DNA of 36,834 nt, from positions 1 through 36,834 of the forward strand of contig JAJSZW010000023.1 of assembly GCA_030262895.1 (NCBI GenBank), in the 5' to 3' direction. The notes below the pieces were generated by a model, which was given only the letters and a program-made list of their open reading frames with translations, made no database searches and was not told where the DNA came from. Source of the stretch: Deltaproteobacteria bacterium. GTDB taxonomy: Bacteria > Desulfobacterota > Desulfobacteria > Desulfobacterales > ETH-SRB1. The translations under genes and the position numbers were made by a program. Each line of letters starts with the position of its first letter. Positions within the stretch are counted from its first letter, which is position 1. Positions 26,351-34,408 of this stretch are shown piece after piece.

Positions 26351-26610
26351 TAGCGGAAGAGCATCGACTTCCTGACACTTCTTTAAAATTAAATCTGACC
26401 TTCCCATCATTTGTACTATTGTACTATCCTGAAACTATGTAAAAAATGTAATAGAATTTATGTATTTTGCTGCACAATTTCACATATTCTTCTATAAATT
26501 ATCATAGCTATCCTTGCAGTATAATTGATGTAACTATTTAATATCTAAAGCATTACTTCCATAATAATATCAATGGCATGCTTTTTGCATAAAAAGTAAA
26601 GTTGAAATAA

Positions 26611-26952
26611 ACCTTAAAATGTCTGCAATTCAGAGATAAGTTTTTAAAAGTAATAACCTATTTGAAAAACCATAAAGAATATATGAAATATGATAAATAT
26701 CTGTCAGAAGGTTATCCAATTGGTTCTGGTGTTGTCGAATCGGCCTGCAGTCACGTAGTTAAGGATAGAATGGAAATATCAGGTGCCCGGTGGGGAATTA
26801 ACGGGTCAGATTCAATTCTGAAGTTACGTTCAGTGGCAAAAAGTAAGAATTGGGATGAATACTGGGAATTTTTCACAACACAGGCTAAGAACAATACATT
26901 TTTTCCTGATGAATATAATTTGATGAATGTACAGGAAAAAATGGTTGCTTAA
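26611..26952 (+). pseudogene. C-terminal fragment of an ISKra4-type transposase
   Basis: About 113 codons are open. The recognisable part runs from TYLKNHKEYMKYDKYLSEGY through PIGSGVVESACSHVVKDRME to ISGARWGINGSDSILKLRSV. This matches the C-terminal end of ISKra4-family transposases, including the conserved GSGVVE and KDRM blocks. Full-length members are several hundred residues, and the N-terminal catalytic region is missing upstream, where only AT-rich sequence is seen. It is a decayed remnant, not a working transposase. No intact terminal repeats were identified. Confidence 0.8.
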
Positions 26953-27106
26953 CTTTGGTTGCACTCTAACCATTTTGGCCGATTTGGACACCTTACCCTA
27001 AGCCCAACCAGGAAGGCGCTGTGAACCGCCTTTCAGCGGACGCGGTTTCTCATCAAGAGATGATAGGTTTGACCGCGACCACGGCGCTCTAAAAGACAAT
27101 TTCTGT

Positions 27107-27955
27107 ATGGAAGCTTACAAGCATGCCAGGGTTTTGATTGTAGATGATAACCGCGAATTGTGTGATGTCGTTCAGGAGATGATCTCTTATTGGGGGATAA
27201 AGACGAAAATTGTTACTGACCCAAACATGGTTGTCAGTCAGGTGTCGGATTCTTTTTACAACATTGTGCTTCTTGATATTGTCATGCCTGAGAAGTCCGG
27301 ATTTGATTTGATTCCGGAAATACGCAGCCTTTCTCCCGATACCAAAATAATCGTTATGACCGGCTATGCTGACACTGAAAAGGCCATCAGAGCCATCAAA
27401 CTGGGCGTCTTTGATTTTTTGGAAAAACCGATCACAATGGAGTTGCTGTCTCATGCCGTCAAGCGTGCACTTGATACCCAAAATCTGGAATTTGACCTCT
27501 TGGTTCGTGGAAGGAAATTGGAGGAGGCAAACGAGCAGATTGTGGACACCAATAAGTCTCTGTCAGTCTTGGCGAGAAATTTTGAAAAGACGCAGGACTA
27601 TACGGAAAATCAGATAATCAAAAAAATCAGGTCATTGATGATTCCCATTATGAAAAAACTTCAACGAGACAAGAGCCTGGAAAGGCATAAAGCTGAATTG
27701 AGTATTTTGACCTTCGGGTTAGTCGGTGACATGAAAATATTCGGTTTGCTTTCTTTCAGCGAGCTGCGTATCGCCTCCATGATAATGAGCGGGTTAACAA
27801 GCCAGAAAATTGCCAACGAGTTGTACATTTCTCTCAGGACGGTCGAAACCCACCGGAAGAATATCCGCAAGAAACTGAATATCAATAATTCCCACCAGAA
27901 CCTCAGGGACTATCTTGAATCGAGGATGGCGAAAGACCAATACATTTTCGACTGA
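27107..27955 (+). CDS. Response regulator, REC-coiled coil-LuxR HTH
   Basis: 282 residues. The receiver (about 8-125) has RVLIVDDN, the phospho-Asp in IVLLDIVMP, Thr in VMTGYAD and Lys in FLEKPI. A helical linker (about 130-215) is likely a coiled coil. The C-terminal LuxR/FixJ helix-turn-helix (about 220-270) reads LSFSELRIASMIMSGLTSQKIANELYISLRTVETHRKNIRKKL. It should bind DNA when phosphorylated. No kinase gene is adjacent; the hybrid kinases upstream or an orphan kinase elsewhere could act on it. It is the last gene before the 21-bp inverted repeat that brackets the exopolysaccharide block, which makes it a candidate regulator of that block. Confidence 0.93.
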   Translation: MEAYKHARVLIVDDNRELCDVVQEMISYWGIKTKIVTDPNMVVSQVSDSFYNIVLLDIVMPEKSGFDLIPEIRSLSPDTKIIVMTGYADTEKAIRAIKLGVFDFLEKPITMELLSHAVKRALDTQNLEFDLLVRGRKLEEANEQIVDTNKSLSVLARNFEKTQDYTENQIIKKIRSLMIPIMKKLQRDKSLERHKAELSILTFGLVGDMKIFGLLSFSELRIASMIMSGLTSQKIANELYISLRTVETHRKNIRKKLNINNSHQNLRDYLESRMAKDQYIFD

Positions 27956-27964
27956 TCCTTGCTC

Positions 27965-27985
27965 TTGACCCAAATCTATGCGCCT
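27965..27985. repeat. Left copy of a 21-bp perfect inverted repeat
   Basis: It begins TTGACCCAAATCTATGCG and continues to base 27985. The exact reverse complement is at 35529-35549. It lies ten bases after the response regulator stop and contains the first possible start codon (27978) of the next small gene. Confidence 0.9.
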
Positions 27986-28223
27986 GTCCATGAATACCAA
28001 ACAAAATCCCGGACAATCTTGCGCAAGTTATTCACAAACAGATCCTAAAGATCCTGCCATTCCACGACAAATCTGTCCGTCCTATACAAAATTTTCCGAA
28101 AGCTCTTATATGGGTTGTCTAAGAAATAATGGGTATGTTTGTACCCAGAAAAGAACCCGTGTTGACTTTTCCTGCAGAGCTGGTCAAATAGATAATATAT
28201 TGATTGACAGAGAAAAAGAATGA
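27978..28223 (+). CDS. Small cysteine-containing protein of unknown function
   Basis: 81 residues from the ATG at 27978, or 77 from the ATG at 27990. The first ATG lies inside the 21-bp repeat, so the second may be the real start. Five Cys residues (15, 33, 47, 55, 66) occur in contexts such as ICPSYTKF, YMGCLRNNGYVC and DFSCRAGQ, which could bind metal or an iron-sulfur cluster. The gene ends in an ATGA overlap with the PilZ gene, which supports its being real and translationally coupled to a c-di-GMP receptor. I do not recognise the family. Confidence 0.6.
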   Translation: MRLSMNTKQNPGQSCASYSQTDPKDPAIPRQICPSYTKFSESSYMGCLRNNGYVCTQKRTRVDFSCRAGQIDNILIDREKE

Positions 28224-28591
28224 AAACTGAACGAAGGAAATTCAGCAGATTCTTGGCGCAAGACACAGCGTTCGCAGTCTTGAGGCCTACCTTCAGCAAG
28301 GTGGGGAAGATCAAAGACATAAGTGGCGGTGGTCTGGCTTTTCACTATATTGGCTATGATGGGCAGCAAAAAGACTCGTCAGAAATGGATATTTTCCTAT
28401 GCGAGGAGGGTTGTTTTCATCTATCCAAAATACCGTGCAAGATAATACATGATTACAAAGTTGACGAATACCAAACATCGATTCATCGTATCGAAACGAG
28501 GCGGTGTGGTGTGGAGTTTAGGGGGCTGACGGAAGAACAGGCGGCTGAGCTGGAGTTTTTCCTTAAAAACCACACAACAGGAACTGCTTGA
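28220..28591 (+). CDS. PilZ-domain c-di-GMP receptor
   Basis: 123 residues. The N-terminal ERRKFSRF (RxxxR-type) and DISGGG ((D/N)xSxxG) motifs are the two c-di-GMP-binding signatures of PilZ, and RCGVEFRGLTEEQAAELEFFL is the typical C-terminal strand and helix. It is a stand-alone PilZ protein that should bind c-di-GMP and act on a partner. It is coupled to the small Cys protein by ATGA and lies just upstream of the exopolysaccharide genes, so it likely links c-di-GMP to polysaccharide synthesis or to its coupled partner. Confidence 0.9.
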   Translation: MKTERRKFSRFLAQDTAFAVLRPTFSKVGKIKDISGGGLAFHYIGYDGQQKDSSEMDIFLCEEGCFHLSKIPCKIIHDYKVDEYQTSIHRIETRRCGVEFRGLTEEQAAELEFFLKNHTTGTA

Positions 28592-28711
28592 GGGACCAGA
28601 TCCATTTGTTGCCAGTTTTATACCATAAGTAGGGGTAATGATTAAACATATTGCACTGCCATTTGATGTAATCGAAGGGGCGGAGCTGTGTTTGCGCAAA
28701 GCGGATAGTAC

Positions 28712-30394
28712 ATGGACGAGAATTTTATCAAAACGCAAAAGGTTGTTACACTCGATCAGGGTTCCAATACGAACTCCGAAAGTGGCATCAGCCTCCACTA
28801 CCTTATGGCAGCGTTGCAGCGTCGCTTCTGGTATGTGGTGGTCACCTTTTTTGTCATCTTCATGGCCACCCTCATCTACTGCATGCAAGCTCCCAAGGTT
28901 TACCGGTCGAGCACTGTCATCCTGGTCCAACCCCAGGAAGTGCCTTACGATTATGTGAGACCCACAATCACCTCCGATGCGATAGCCCGGCTGAACACCT
29001 TGAAGGAACAGGTAATGAGCCGACCAAGGCTGGAGAAAATAATCATAGAGTATAATCTCTACCAGAAAGTCCGCGCTGCCAAAACCATGTTCGACGCTGT
29101 AGAGCGTATGCGCAGGCACGTTGAGATCAAGATAAATGAGCCTGGTGGGTCTCGACAAAGGCACGATGTGGCTCCCGCCTCATTTGAGGTCTCCTTCGTA
29201 GGGGCGAATCCGGTCAAGGTAAGAGATGTGACCGCAACGATCGCCAATCTCTTTATTGAGGATAACCTCAGATTGCGTGAGAGTCAGGCGGTAAGCACAT
29301 CGAGATTCCTGGAACGGGAGCTTGAAGGGATGAGAGAGGAATTGCGCCGGAAAGAAGAGCGTGTGCGTCAGTTCAAAGAAGAACACATAGGTATGCTGCC
29401 GGAGCAGATGGAAAACAACTATCGCATTTTGACTCAACTGCAGCAGCACCTGGATTCCTTAAACGCGATCTTCCAGCAGACCGAGAACCGCAAGGTGCTC
29501 CTTCAAGTCCAACTGGGCAGACTGGAGACCCTTCAGGCCGAAGCCCTTGAAGCCAGAGTTTCACTTAGCGGTGCTGCCAACGGCCCGAGGCCTCTTAGTC
29601 TTGAGGAGCTTCGCCAAAAACTCGAGACCCTGCAATCCAGGTACAGAGATCAACATCCTGATGTGATTATACTGAAGAAAACTATCGCCAGGCTGGAAAA
29701 GAAGAAAGAAGGCACGGATACTGAAGCCGACGTGGGTGGGCACAGCGCATCTTCCATTAACAGCGAAGCCCGGCGGCTCTTGATCGTTCAGAAGGAAGAT
29801 CTGATTATCCAACTGAAACTGATCGACAAAGAAATTGACAAGTACACTGATGAAAAAGGGCAAACCAGTGCGCAGATCAAAGCCTACCGCAATCGCATCG
29901 AGGGTGGGCCCAAAGTCGAGGCGATGTTCGTGGACTTGCGGCGTGGCTACGAAGAGGCCCAGGAAAACTATCAATCACTGCTCCAAAAAAAAATGCAGGC
30001 CAAGCTGGCTGAAAATCTGGAGCGCACCCAGAAGGGCGAGCAATTCATTGTTTTGGACCCCGCCAACTTATCCCTGAAGCCGTTTAAGCCGGACATCCTG
30101 AAACTCCTTATCCGCGGTTTCATGGCCGCGTTGGCGAGCGGCCTTGGCCTTGGATTCGTAAAGGAGTACTTTGACCCTACTTTCCACAGTAGCAAAGACT
30201 TAGAATATGACCTACATCTGCCGGTGATCGTCTCGATTCCGGTCATCATGACCCCAAAGAAGCACCGTTTGGAGCTCTACAAAAAGATGGGCACCGTGAC
30301 AGCTCTGGTTTTCCTGTCCTTGACTCTACTATATGCCTTCTTGGTTCTGTTAAGAAAAAACCCGACGCTTCTGCCGTTCCCCTACCCCTTTTAG
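28712..30394 (+). CDS. Wzz/GNVR-type polysaccharide chain-length determinant
   Basis: 560 residues. TM1 lies near 39-60 (FWYVVVTFFVIFMATLIYC), a long periplasmic coiled-coil region at about 190-450, and TM2 near 530-550. An extra hydrophobic segment at about 462-485 may be the true second TM of the Wzz fold. The N-terminal VYRSSTVILVQ is the usual Wzz entry, and the late block AENLERTQKGEQFIVLDPANLSLKPFKP is typical of EpsF/PEP-CTERM-type chain-length proteins. It would control polymer length in Wzy-type polysaccharide synthesis with the adjacent tyrosine kinase. No clear Shine-Dalgarno precedes the ATG. The base composition is more GC-rich than in the kinase block. Confidence 0.92.
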   Translation: MDENFIKTQKVVTLDQGSNTNSESGISLHYLMAALQRRFWYVVVTFFVIFMATLIYCMQAPKVYRSSTVILVQPQEVPYDYVRPTITSDAIARLNTLKEQVMSRPRLEKIIIEYNLYQKVRAAKTMFDAVERMRRHVEIKINEPGGSRQRHDVAPASFEVSFVGANPVKVRDVTATIANLFIEDNLRLRESQAVSTSRFLERELEGMREELRRKEERVRQFKEEHIGMLPEQMENNYRILTQLQQHLDSLNAIFQQTENRKVLLQVQLGRLETLQAEALEARVSLSGAANGPRPLSLEELRQKLETLQSRYRDQHPDVIILKKTIARLEKKKEGTDTEADVGGHSASSINSEARRLLIVQKEDLIIQLKLIDKEIDKYTDEKGQTSAQIKAYRNRIEGGPKVEAMFVDLRRGYEEAQENYQSLLQKKMQAKLAENLERTQKGEQFIVLDPANLSLKPFKPDILKLLIRGFMAALASGLGLGFVKEYFDPTFHSSKDLEYDLHLPVIVSIPVIMTPKKHRLELYKKMGTVTALVFLSLTLLYAFLVLLRKNPTLLPFPYPF

Positions 30395-30406
30395 GCATTG
30401 ATACTC

Positions 30407-31141
30407 ATGATCAAATTTTCTAAGGCATTAAATCCTCCTCCATTCAAGGGCAAGATCAATCCCCTCCCGATCACTTTATTGGAGCCGGAATCCCAGGCTG
30501 CGGAAAGCTTCAAGCTGCTGGGAGTCAAGATCCTATCGATAAACTCAGATCTCCGGAGCCGGGTTGTCATGGTCACGAGTCCTCAACCCTTTGATGGCAA
30601 AAGCACGGTGGCCGCCAACCTGGCAGTAGCCATTGCCCAGGAATTAAACAGATATGCCTTGCTGTTGGACTGCGACCTGCGCCGGCCTTGCTTGCACCAG
30701 GTTTTTGGCTTACAAGCAAGCAAGGGCATTCACGAATATCTTGCAGATGGGAGTTCGGTTACTCCCTACTTACTGAAAACACCCGTAAAGAACCTCACAC
30801 TGTTTCCTGGCGGTAGCCCATCGTCTAACCCTTCCAAGTTGCTAAGTTCCGATAAAATGAGATTGCTCATCGAAGAGTTAAGGAACCACTACCAGGATCG
30901 TTACATCATTGCTGATTTACCGCCCGTGGGTTTTTCAGTAGATACCAGCCTTCTTTCTAACATCGTAGATAGTGTTCTTTTGGTGGTACGTTCCGGTAAG
31001 ACCCCCAAAAAAATGATCCGGGAAGCAGTAGCCAGGATTGGCCGCGACAGGCTCCTGGGGGTGGTCTTCAATGAGGACGGTGAGGCGCACAAGTCTTATC
31101 ACGACTATTACAGGTACTACCAGAAAGGTCGCCGAGAGTGA
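30407..31141 (+). CDS. BY-type tyrosine kinase (CpsD/CapB-like) for exopolysaccharide
   Basis: About 244 residues. Walker A is in SPQPFDGKSTVAANLA (Gly64-Lys65-Ser66-Thr67), Walker A' in ALLLDCDLRRP, and Walker B in YIIADLPPVG. The C-terminal tail carries a Tyr cluster (SYHDYYRYYQKGRRE), the usual autophosphorylation site. The separate membrane activator is the chain-length protein just upstream. Together they set polysaccharide length and export. I choose the ATG at 30407 with AGG eleven bases upstream. A TTG at 30398 lies too close to that site. Confidence 0.92.
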   Translation: MIKFSKALNPPPFKGKINPLPITLLEPESQAAESFKLLGVKILSINSDLRSRVVMVTSPQPFDGKSTVAANLAVAIAQELNRYALLLDCDLRRPCLHQVFGLQASKGIHEYLADGSSVTPYLLKTPVKNLTLFPGGSPSSNPSKLLSSDKMRLLIEELRNHYQDRYIIADLPPVGFSVDTSLLSNIVDSVLLVVRSGKTPKKMIREAVARIGRDRLLGVVFNEDGEAHKSYHDYYRYYQKGRRE

Positions 31142-31211
31142 GAATTTTCATACTCAGTAAGAGAACGGGGAGCAAAAGCAAAAGGAGCTTCGTGTAGAAG
31201 ATACATCAACC

Positions 31212-32501
31212 ATGTTGAGGATATTTTTCCCGCGGAAACAACAACAAAAACAGGATCATGTTTTCGATAGTGAACTCAATGGATGCCTGCTAACCCGGAA
31301 AGACTTCGCCATTAGGTTGCGGCACGAGAGGCTGAAATCAGAGCGTTCCGGTTCGCCTCTTGCCCTGGTCATTATCGATTTCGGGGGCTTGCTTGACTTC
31401 ATGCTGGAGAGAATCTCCATGCCTCTTCGGGTCTTTGCGCGACAGATTGCGGATATCATAAAGACATACACAAGAGAAACAGATCTCAAAGGATGGTACC
31501 TGGAAGGCAAAATCGCTCTTATTGCTGCTGATACCAATAGGCCGAACGCTCAAATCCTTGCAAGAAAACTTGGGGAACTTATAGGAAAAGAGGCTGGCTC
31601 AAAAGACATCTTAAGCGGAGATGGCCTGACACGCTTCATCAGCATTTCTTCTGTGGAAAGCGGCTGCAGTTACCTTGCCCGCCACGGTGACGACAAAGAA
31701 AGTACAGCAAGTGTGCGAAGTGACGCACAATGTTACCGCCTCGAGTTTTCATGTCCTGCGGCTGACGTGCCTTATAGGCAGGGAAGCGATCAGGCGATAT
31801 GTGTGGCGGTTGAGCAATGGCCATTTTCTTTTGAAATCCTGAACAAAATCCGTGGCAAAGAGTTTCAGCTCAAAGTAAAGCGCGCTATGGACATCGTCGG
31901 CTCTCTTACCGGTATCTTGTTGTTTGGACCTCTGGTGTTGATAATAGCGGCCTTGGTTAAGCTTACTTCTCCAGGCTCTGTTCTCTTTTGCCAGGAAAGA
32001 ATCGGGCTTTTGGGAAAGCCGTTTACCTTCCTGAAATTCCGATCAATGAAAGCCGCTTGTACCTCGTCCGTCCATAAGACCTATGTTACCAAATTGATAA
32101 AAGGCGAAAACAGCGAAATAAACAATGGCATGGCCGGCCAGGCAGTGTACAAGATTACGGATGATTCTCGCGTCACGCCGATAGGAAAGATCTTGAGGAA
32201 GAGCAGTCTCGACGAACTGCCCCAATTTTTCAATGTCCTCAAGGGAGATATGAGCCTGGTGGGGCCACGGCCACCGATTCCATATGAGTGCGATCAATAT
32301 AAACGGTGGCACTGTGGACGTGTGTTGGAGGTAAAACCGGGAATCACCGGTCTGTGGCAGGTAAGCGGCAGGAGTAGCACGACCTTTGACGAAATGGTTA
32401 GGCTGGACCTCAAATATGTGCGCACATGGAGCCTGTGCATGGACACTAAAATCCTTTTCAAGACCTTCTGGGCAGTGATTTCAGGCAAAGGAGGGTATTA
32501 G
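31212..32501 (+). CDS. Sugar transferase with N-terminal degenerate GGDEF domain
   Basis: 429 residues. The C-terminal half (about 218-429) is a bacterial sugar transferase that places the first sugar-phosphate on undecaprenyl phosphate: KRAMDIVGSLTGILLFGP (membrane helix), FLKFRSM, the catalytic-type SSLDELPQFFNVLKGDMSLVGPRPP, and KPGITGLWQVSGR. The N-terminal half (about 25-150) has the GGDEF-domain fold signature: LTRKDFAIRLRHERLKSERS, LALVIIDFGG, and RETD (88-91) followed five residues later by LEGKI (97-101) where GGDEF should be. So the active site is lost but the RxxD inhibitory c-di-GMP site keeps its spacing. Inference: binding of c-di-GMP may control this initiating glycosyltransferase. 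The long linker (about 150-215) is unassigned. Confidence 0.9.
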   Translation: MLRIFFPRKQQQKQDHVFDSELNGCLLTRKDFAIRLRHERLKSERSGSPLALVIIDFGGLLDFMLERISMPLRVFARQIADIIKTYTRETDLKGWYLEGKIALIAADTNRPNAQILARKLGELIGKEAGSKDILSGDGLTRFISISSVESGCSYLARHGDDKESTASVRSDAQCYRLEFSCPAADVPYRQGSDQAICVAVEQWPFSFEILNKIRGKEFQLKVKRAMDIVGSLTGILLFGPLVLIIAALVKLTSPGSVLFCQERIGLLGKPFTFLKFRSMKAACTSSVHKTYVTKLIKGENSEINNGMAGQAVYKITDDSRVTPIGKILRKSSLDELPQFFNVLKGDMSLVGPRPPIPYECDQYKRWHCGRVLEVKPGITGLWQVSGRSSTTFDEMVRLDLKYVRTWSLCMDTKILFKTFWAVISGKGGY

Positions 32502-32525
32502 AAAGCTAAGAAACGGAGGACAACT

Positions 32526-33599
32526 ATGGTTAATCTTGGTATTATTGGATGCGGATACTGGGGACCTAATCTGATTCGGAATTTCAACTGGCTGGCTGAT
32601 TCCAACATGCTGATATGTTGTGATAAAGATGTCAATCGGCTCAAACGTATTAAAGGACTCTATCCTAACATCGAAACGACCACGGAGCCCGCAACGCTTT
32701 TTGAGGATCCGCGTCTGGACGCTATCGGCATTGCCACACCTGTATTTACTCACTATAAACTGGCCAGAGCAGCGCTTCTTAACGGCAAACATGTATTTGT
32801 GGAGAAGCCCATCACCCATTCGTTTGAGACGTGCCTGTCGCTCATTGAAATTGCCAAAAATATGGATCGGGTCCTCATGGTCGGACACACGTTCGAATAC
32901 ACAGCGGCCGTGAGCAAAATAAAGGAAATCATTAACTCCGGAGGGATAGGTATTCCCCTTTACATCAGCAGCGTTCGCCTTAATCTGGGATTGTTCCAGC
33001 CGGATATTAATGTATGTTGGGATCTGGCGCCGCACGATATTTCCATCATTACTTATCTGTTGGACCAGGTTCCCGAGAGCGTTAACTGTCAGGGGAAAAG
33101 CCATTACAAAAAGGGGATTGAAGATGTCGCCACCATGACTCTCAATTATAAAAACGGCGTCATCGCATTTATTCACACCAGTTGGCTTGACCCAAACAAG
33201 AACAGAAAGACGACCGTTGTCGGCAGTAAGAAGATGCTGGTCTACGATGACGTGGAGCAACAGGAGAAAATCAAGATCTTTGACAAAGGGGTTGATGCTC
33301 CGCCGTACTATGACACATACGGCGACTTTCAATTTTCCTATCGCTACGGCGATATCTACAGCCCGCGTCTGGAAGATTACGAACCATTAGGAAAACAGTG
33401 CGAACATTTTATTGATTGTATCAAGCAAGGATTGCAACCCTTGACTGACGGATACAATGGGCTTAGAGTGGTATCCGTCCTCGAAGCCGCATCCAAATCG
33501 CTTCGGAGCGGGGGAGAGTCAGTCCCGGTTTATTATCCATATGATCACGAGAAGGTTCTTCAGCCTCACGCGTTTCAAAACACAGGAACAGCTGGATAA
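32526..33599 (+). CDS. Gfo/Idh/MocA-family NAD(P)-dependent sugar dehydrogenase
   Basis: 357 residues. The N-terminal Rossmann motif GCGYWG (about 8-13) binds NAD(P), and EKPIT holds the catalytic-type Lys. It is followed by a PhenGlo-type C-terminal domain. With the acyltransferase and aminotransferase downstream it matches the WbpB/WlbA-WbpD/WlbB-WbpE/WlbC set, in which it oxidises the sugar C3 before transamination. The precise substrate (often a UDP-N-acetylglucosamine-derived uronate) is inferred from that context. The start has GGAGGA (32515-32520) five bases upstream. Confidence 0.88.
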   Translation: MVNLGIIGCGYWGPNLIRNFNWLADSNMLICCDKDVNRLKRIKGLYPNIETTTEPATLFEDPRLDAIGIATPVFTHYKLARAALLNGKHVFVEKPITHSFETCLSLIEIAKNMDRVLMVGHTFEYTAAVSKIKEIINSGGIGIPLYISSVRLNLGLFQPDINVCWDLAPHDISIITYLLDQVPESVNCQGKSHYKKGIEDVATMTLNYKNGVIAFIHTSWLDPNKNRKTTVVGSKKMLVYDDVEQQEKIKIFDKGVDAPPYYDTYGDFQFSYRYGDIYSPRLEDYEPLGKQCEHFIDCIKQGLQPLTDGYNGLRVVSVLEAASKSLRSGGESVPVYYPYDHEKVLQPHAFQNTGTAG

Positions 33600-33610
33600 T
33601 TTCTAATTCT

Positions 33611-34228
33611 ATGACTAAACGCCTATGTTCTATTGGAAAAAATGCCCTGGTGGATAAGCAGGTGTTCCTCGCGTATCCCACGGGCAGGGAAATCGGTGAA
33701 CGCCGACTTGTCATTGGCGACAATGCGCAGATCCGCTGTGGCACAACCATCTATGAAGGCACAACCATTGGACATTATCTGACAACGGGCCATAATGTGG
33801 TGATCCGCGAGGAAAACCTCATCGGAGAGCATTTCACCATCTGGTCGAATTCCGTTGTGGACTATGGCTGCAAGATCGGAGATCGCGTCAAAATTCACTG
33901 CAACTGCTATATCGCGCAGTTTACGACCATTGAAGACGAAGTTTTCATGGCCCCTGGCGTTGCTATTGCCAATGACATCCATCCTGGCTGTGAACACTCG
34001 ACTGAGTGCATGCGCGGCCCCACAATCAAGAGAGGCGCTCAAATCGGCGTTAATGCCACTCTGCTTCCTTTTATCACCATCGGCGAGCGTGTCCTTGTTG
34101 GCTCCGGTGCCGTAGTCACCAAAGATATTCCATCCTGTTCCGTGGTCACAGGAAACCCTGCAAAGGTGATTTGCGCCATCGATGAACTCAAGTGCTCAAG
34201 GGGCTTGACGGATCATCCGTATCGGTAG
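33611..34228 (+). CDS. Hexapeptide-repeat acyltransferase (WbpD/WlbB-like N-acetyltransferase)
   Basis: 205 residues of left-handed beta-helix hexapeptide repeats (GDNAQIRCGTTIYEGTTIG, VIREENLIGEHFTIWSNSVV, IGDRVKIHCNCYIAQFTTIE, RGAQIGVNATLLPFITIGE), ending with the typical SVVTGNPAKVI. Enzymes of this class acetylate amino sugars with acetyl-CoA. In the WbpD/WlbB role it would acetylate the 3-amino group made by the downstream aminotransferase. It lies 11 bp after the dehydrogenase. No strong ribosome-binding site is seen. Confidence 0.87.
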   Translation: MTKRLCSIGKNALVDKQVFLAYPTGREIGERRLVIGDNAQIRCGTTIYEGTTIGHYLTTGHNVVIREENLIGEHFTIWSNSVVDYGCKIGDRVKIHCNCYIAQFTTIEDEVFMAPGVAIANDIHPGCEHSTECMRGPTIKRGAQIGVNATLLPFITIGERVLVGSGAVVTKDIPSCSVVTGNPAKVICAIDELKCSRGLTDHPYR

Positions 34229-34251
34229 AATCACCTATCACCTAAAAGGCT

Positions 34252-34364
34252 ATGAACATCGAACATCGAACGTCCAACGTCGAATTTTGAATAAGGTATT
34301 CTGCCAATTTATAAACTGGCGGAGCGAAGCGATTTCATCATTCGATGTTCGATGTTCGACGTTC
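34252..34364. repeat. Second copy of element C, opposite orientation
   Basis: Reverse-complemented, this 113-bp segment matches 11923-12049 almost throughout, including the unique core. It has two fewer 7-bp units in one arm (113 versus 127 bp), plus a few substitutions in the core. It lies between the acyltransferase and aminotransferase genes, outside both frames. Confidence 0.9.
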
Positions 34365-34408
34365 AAAAAACTTTTTGCGCCGTTGCGCTGAATATTTAAA
34401 GGAAAATT

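Larger units (their letters stand above)
25732..26365. repeat. Older inverted repeat, right arm split by an insertion
   Basis: The left arm is 24 bp from GATGCTCTTCCGCTA (25732-25755). Its reverse complement is found as two pieces, TCAAAGTATTAGC (26097-26109) and GGAAGAGCATC (26355-26365), separated exactly by the MITE-like element. Joined, they give a perfect 24-bp partner. The segment between the arms may be a decayed insertion sequence, but no coding remains are visible. Confidence 0.7.
25495..26610. other. AT-rich repeat island without genes
   Basis: About 1.1 kb between the STAS gene and the transposase fragment. It contains element F, a REP-like palindrome (25824-25905), an older inverted repeat (25732-25755 with its split partner 26097-26109/26355-26365), a MITE-like insertion (26110-26350) and another imperfect inverted pair (25947-25969 and 26072-26094, about 19 of 23 matching). 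The 71-codon frame at 25812-26027 crosses the palindrome and has no recognisable protein. I see nothing in 26380-26600. Confidence 0.6.

Noticed and set aside
28592..28711. c-di-GMP riboswitch ahead of the exopolysaccharide operon
   Set aside because: It would fit the context, but the 120-base gap shows none of the conserved riboswitch motifs I can recognise.
28638..28958. 106-codon plus-strand frame ahead of the chain-length gene
   Set aside because: It runs in another frame through the start of the Wzz-type gene, and its translation is Arg/Ser/Pro-rich without a family match.
28421..29164. 247-codon minus-strand frame
   Set aside because: It lies opposite the PilZ and chain-length genes, whose protein families are clear; its translation has no recognisable domain.
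32481..33332. 283-codon minus-strand frame
   Set aside because: It is antisense to the Gfo/Idh dehydrogenase, which has clear NAD-binding and EKP motifs; this frame is a codon-bias shadow.
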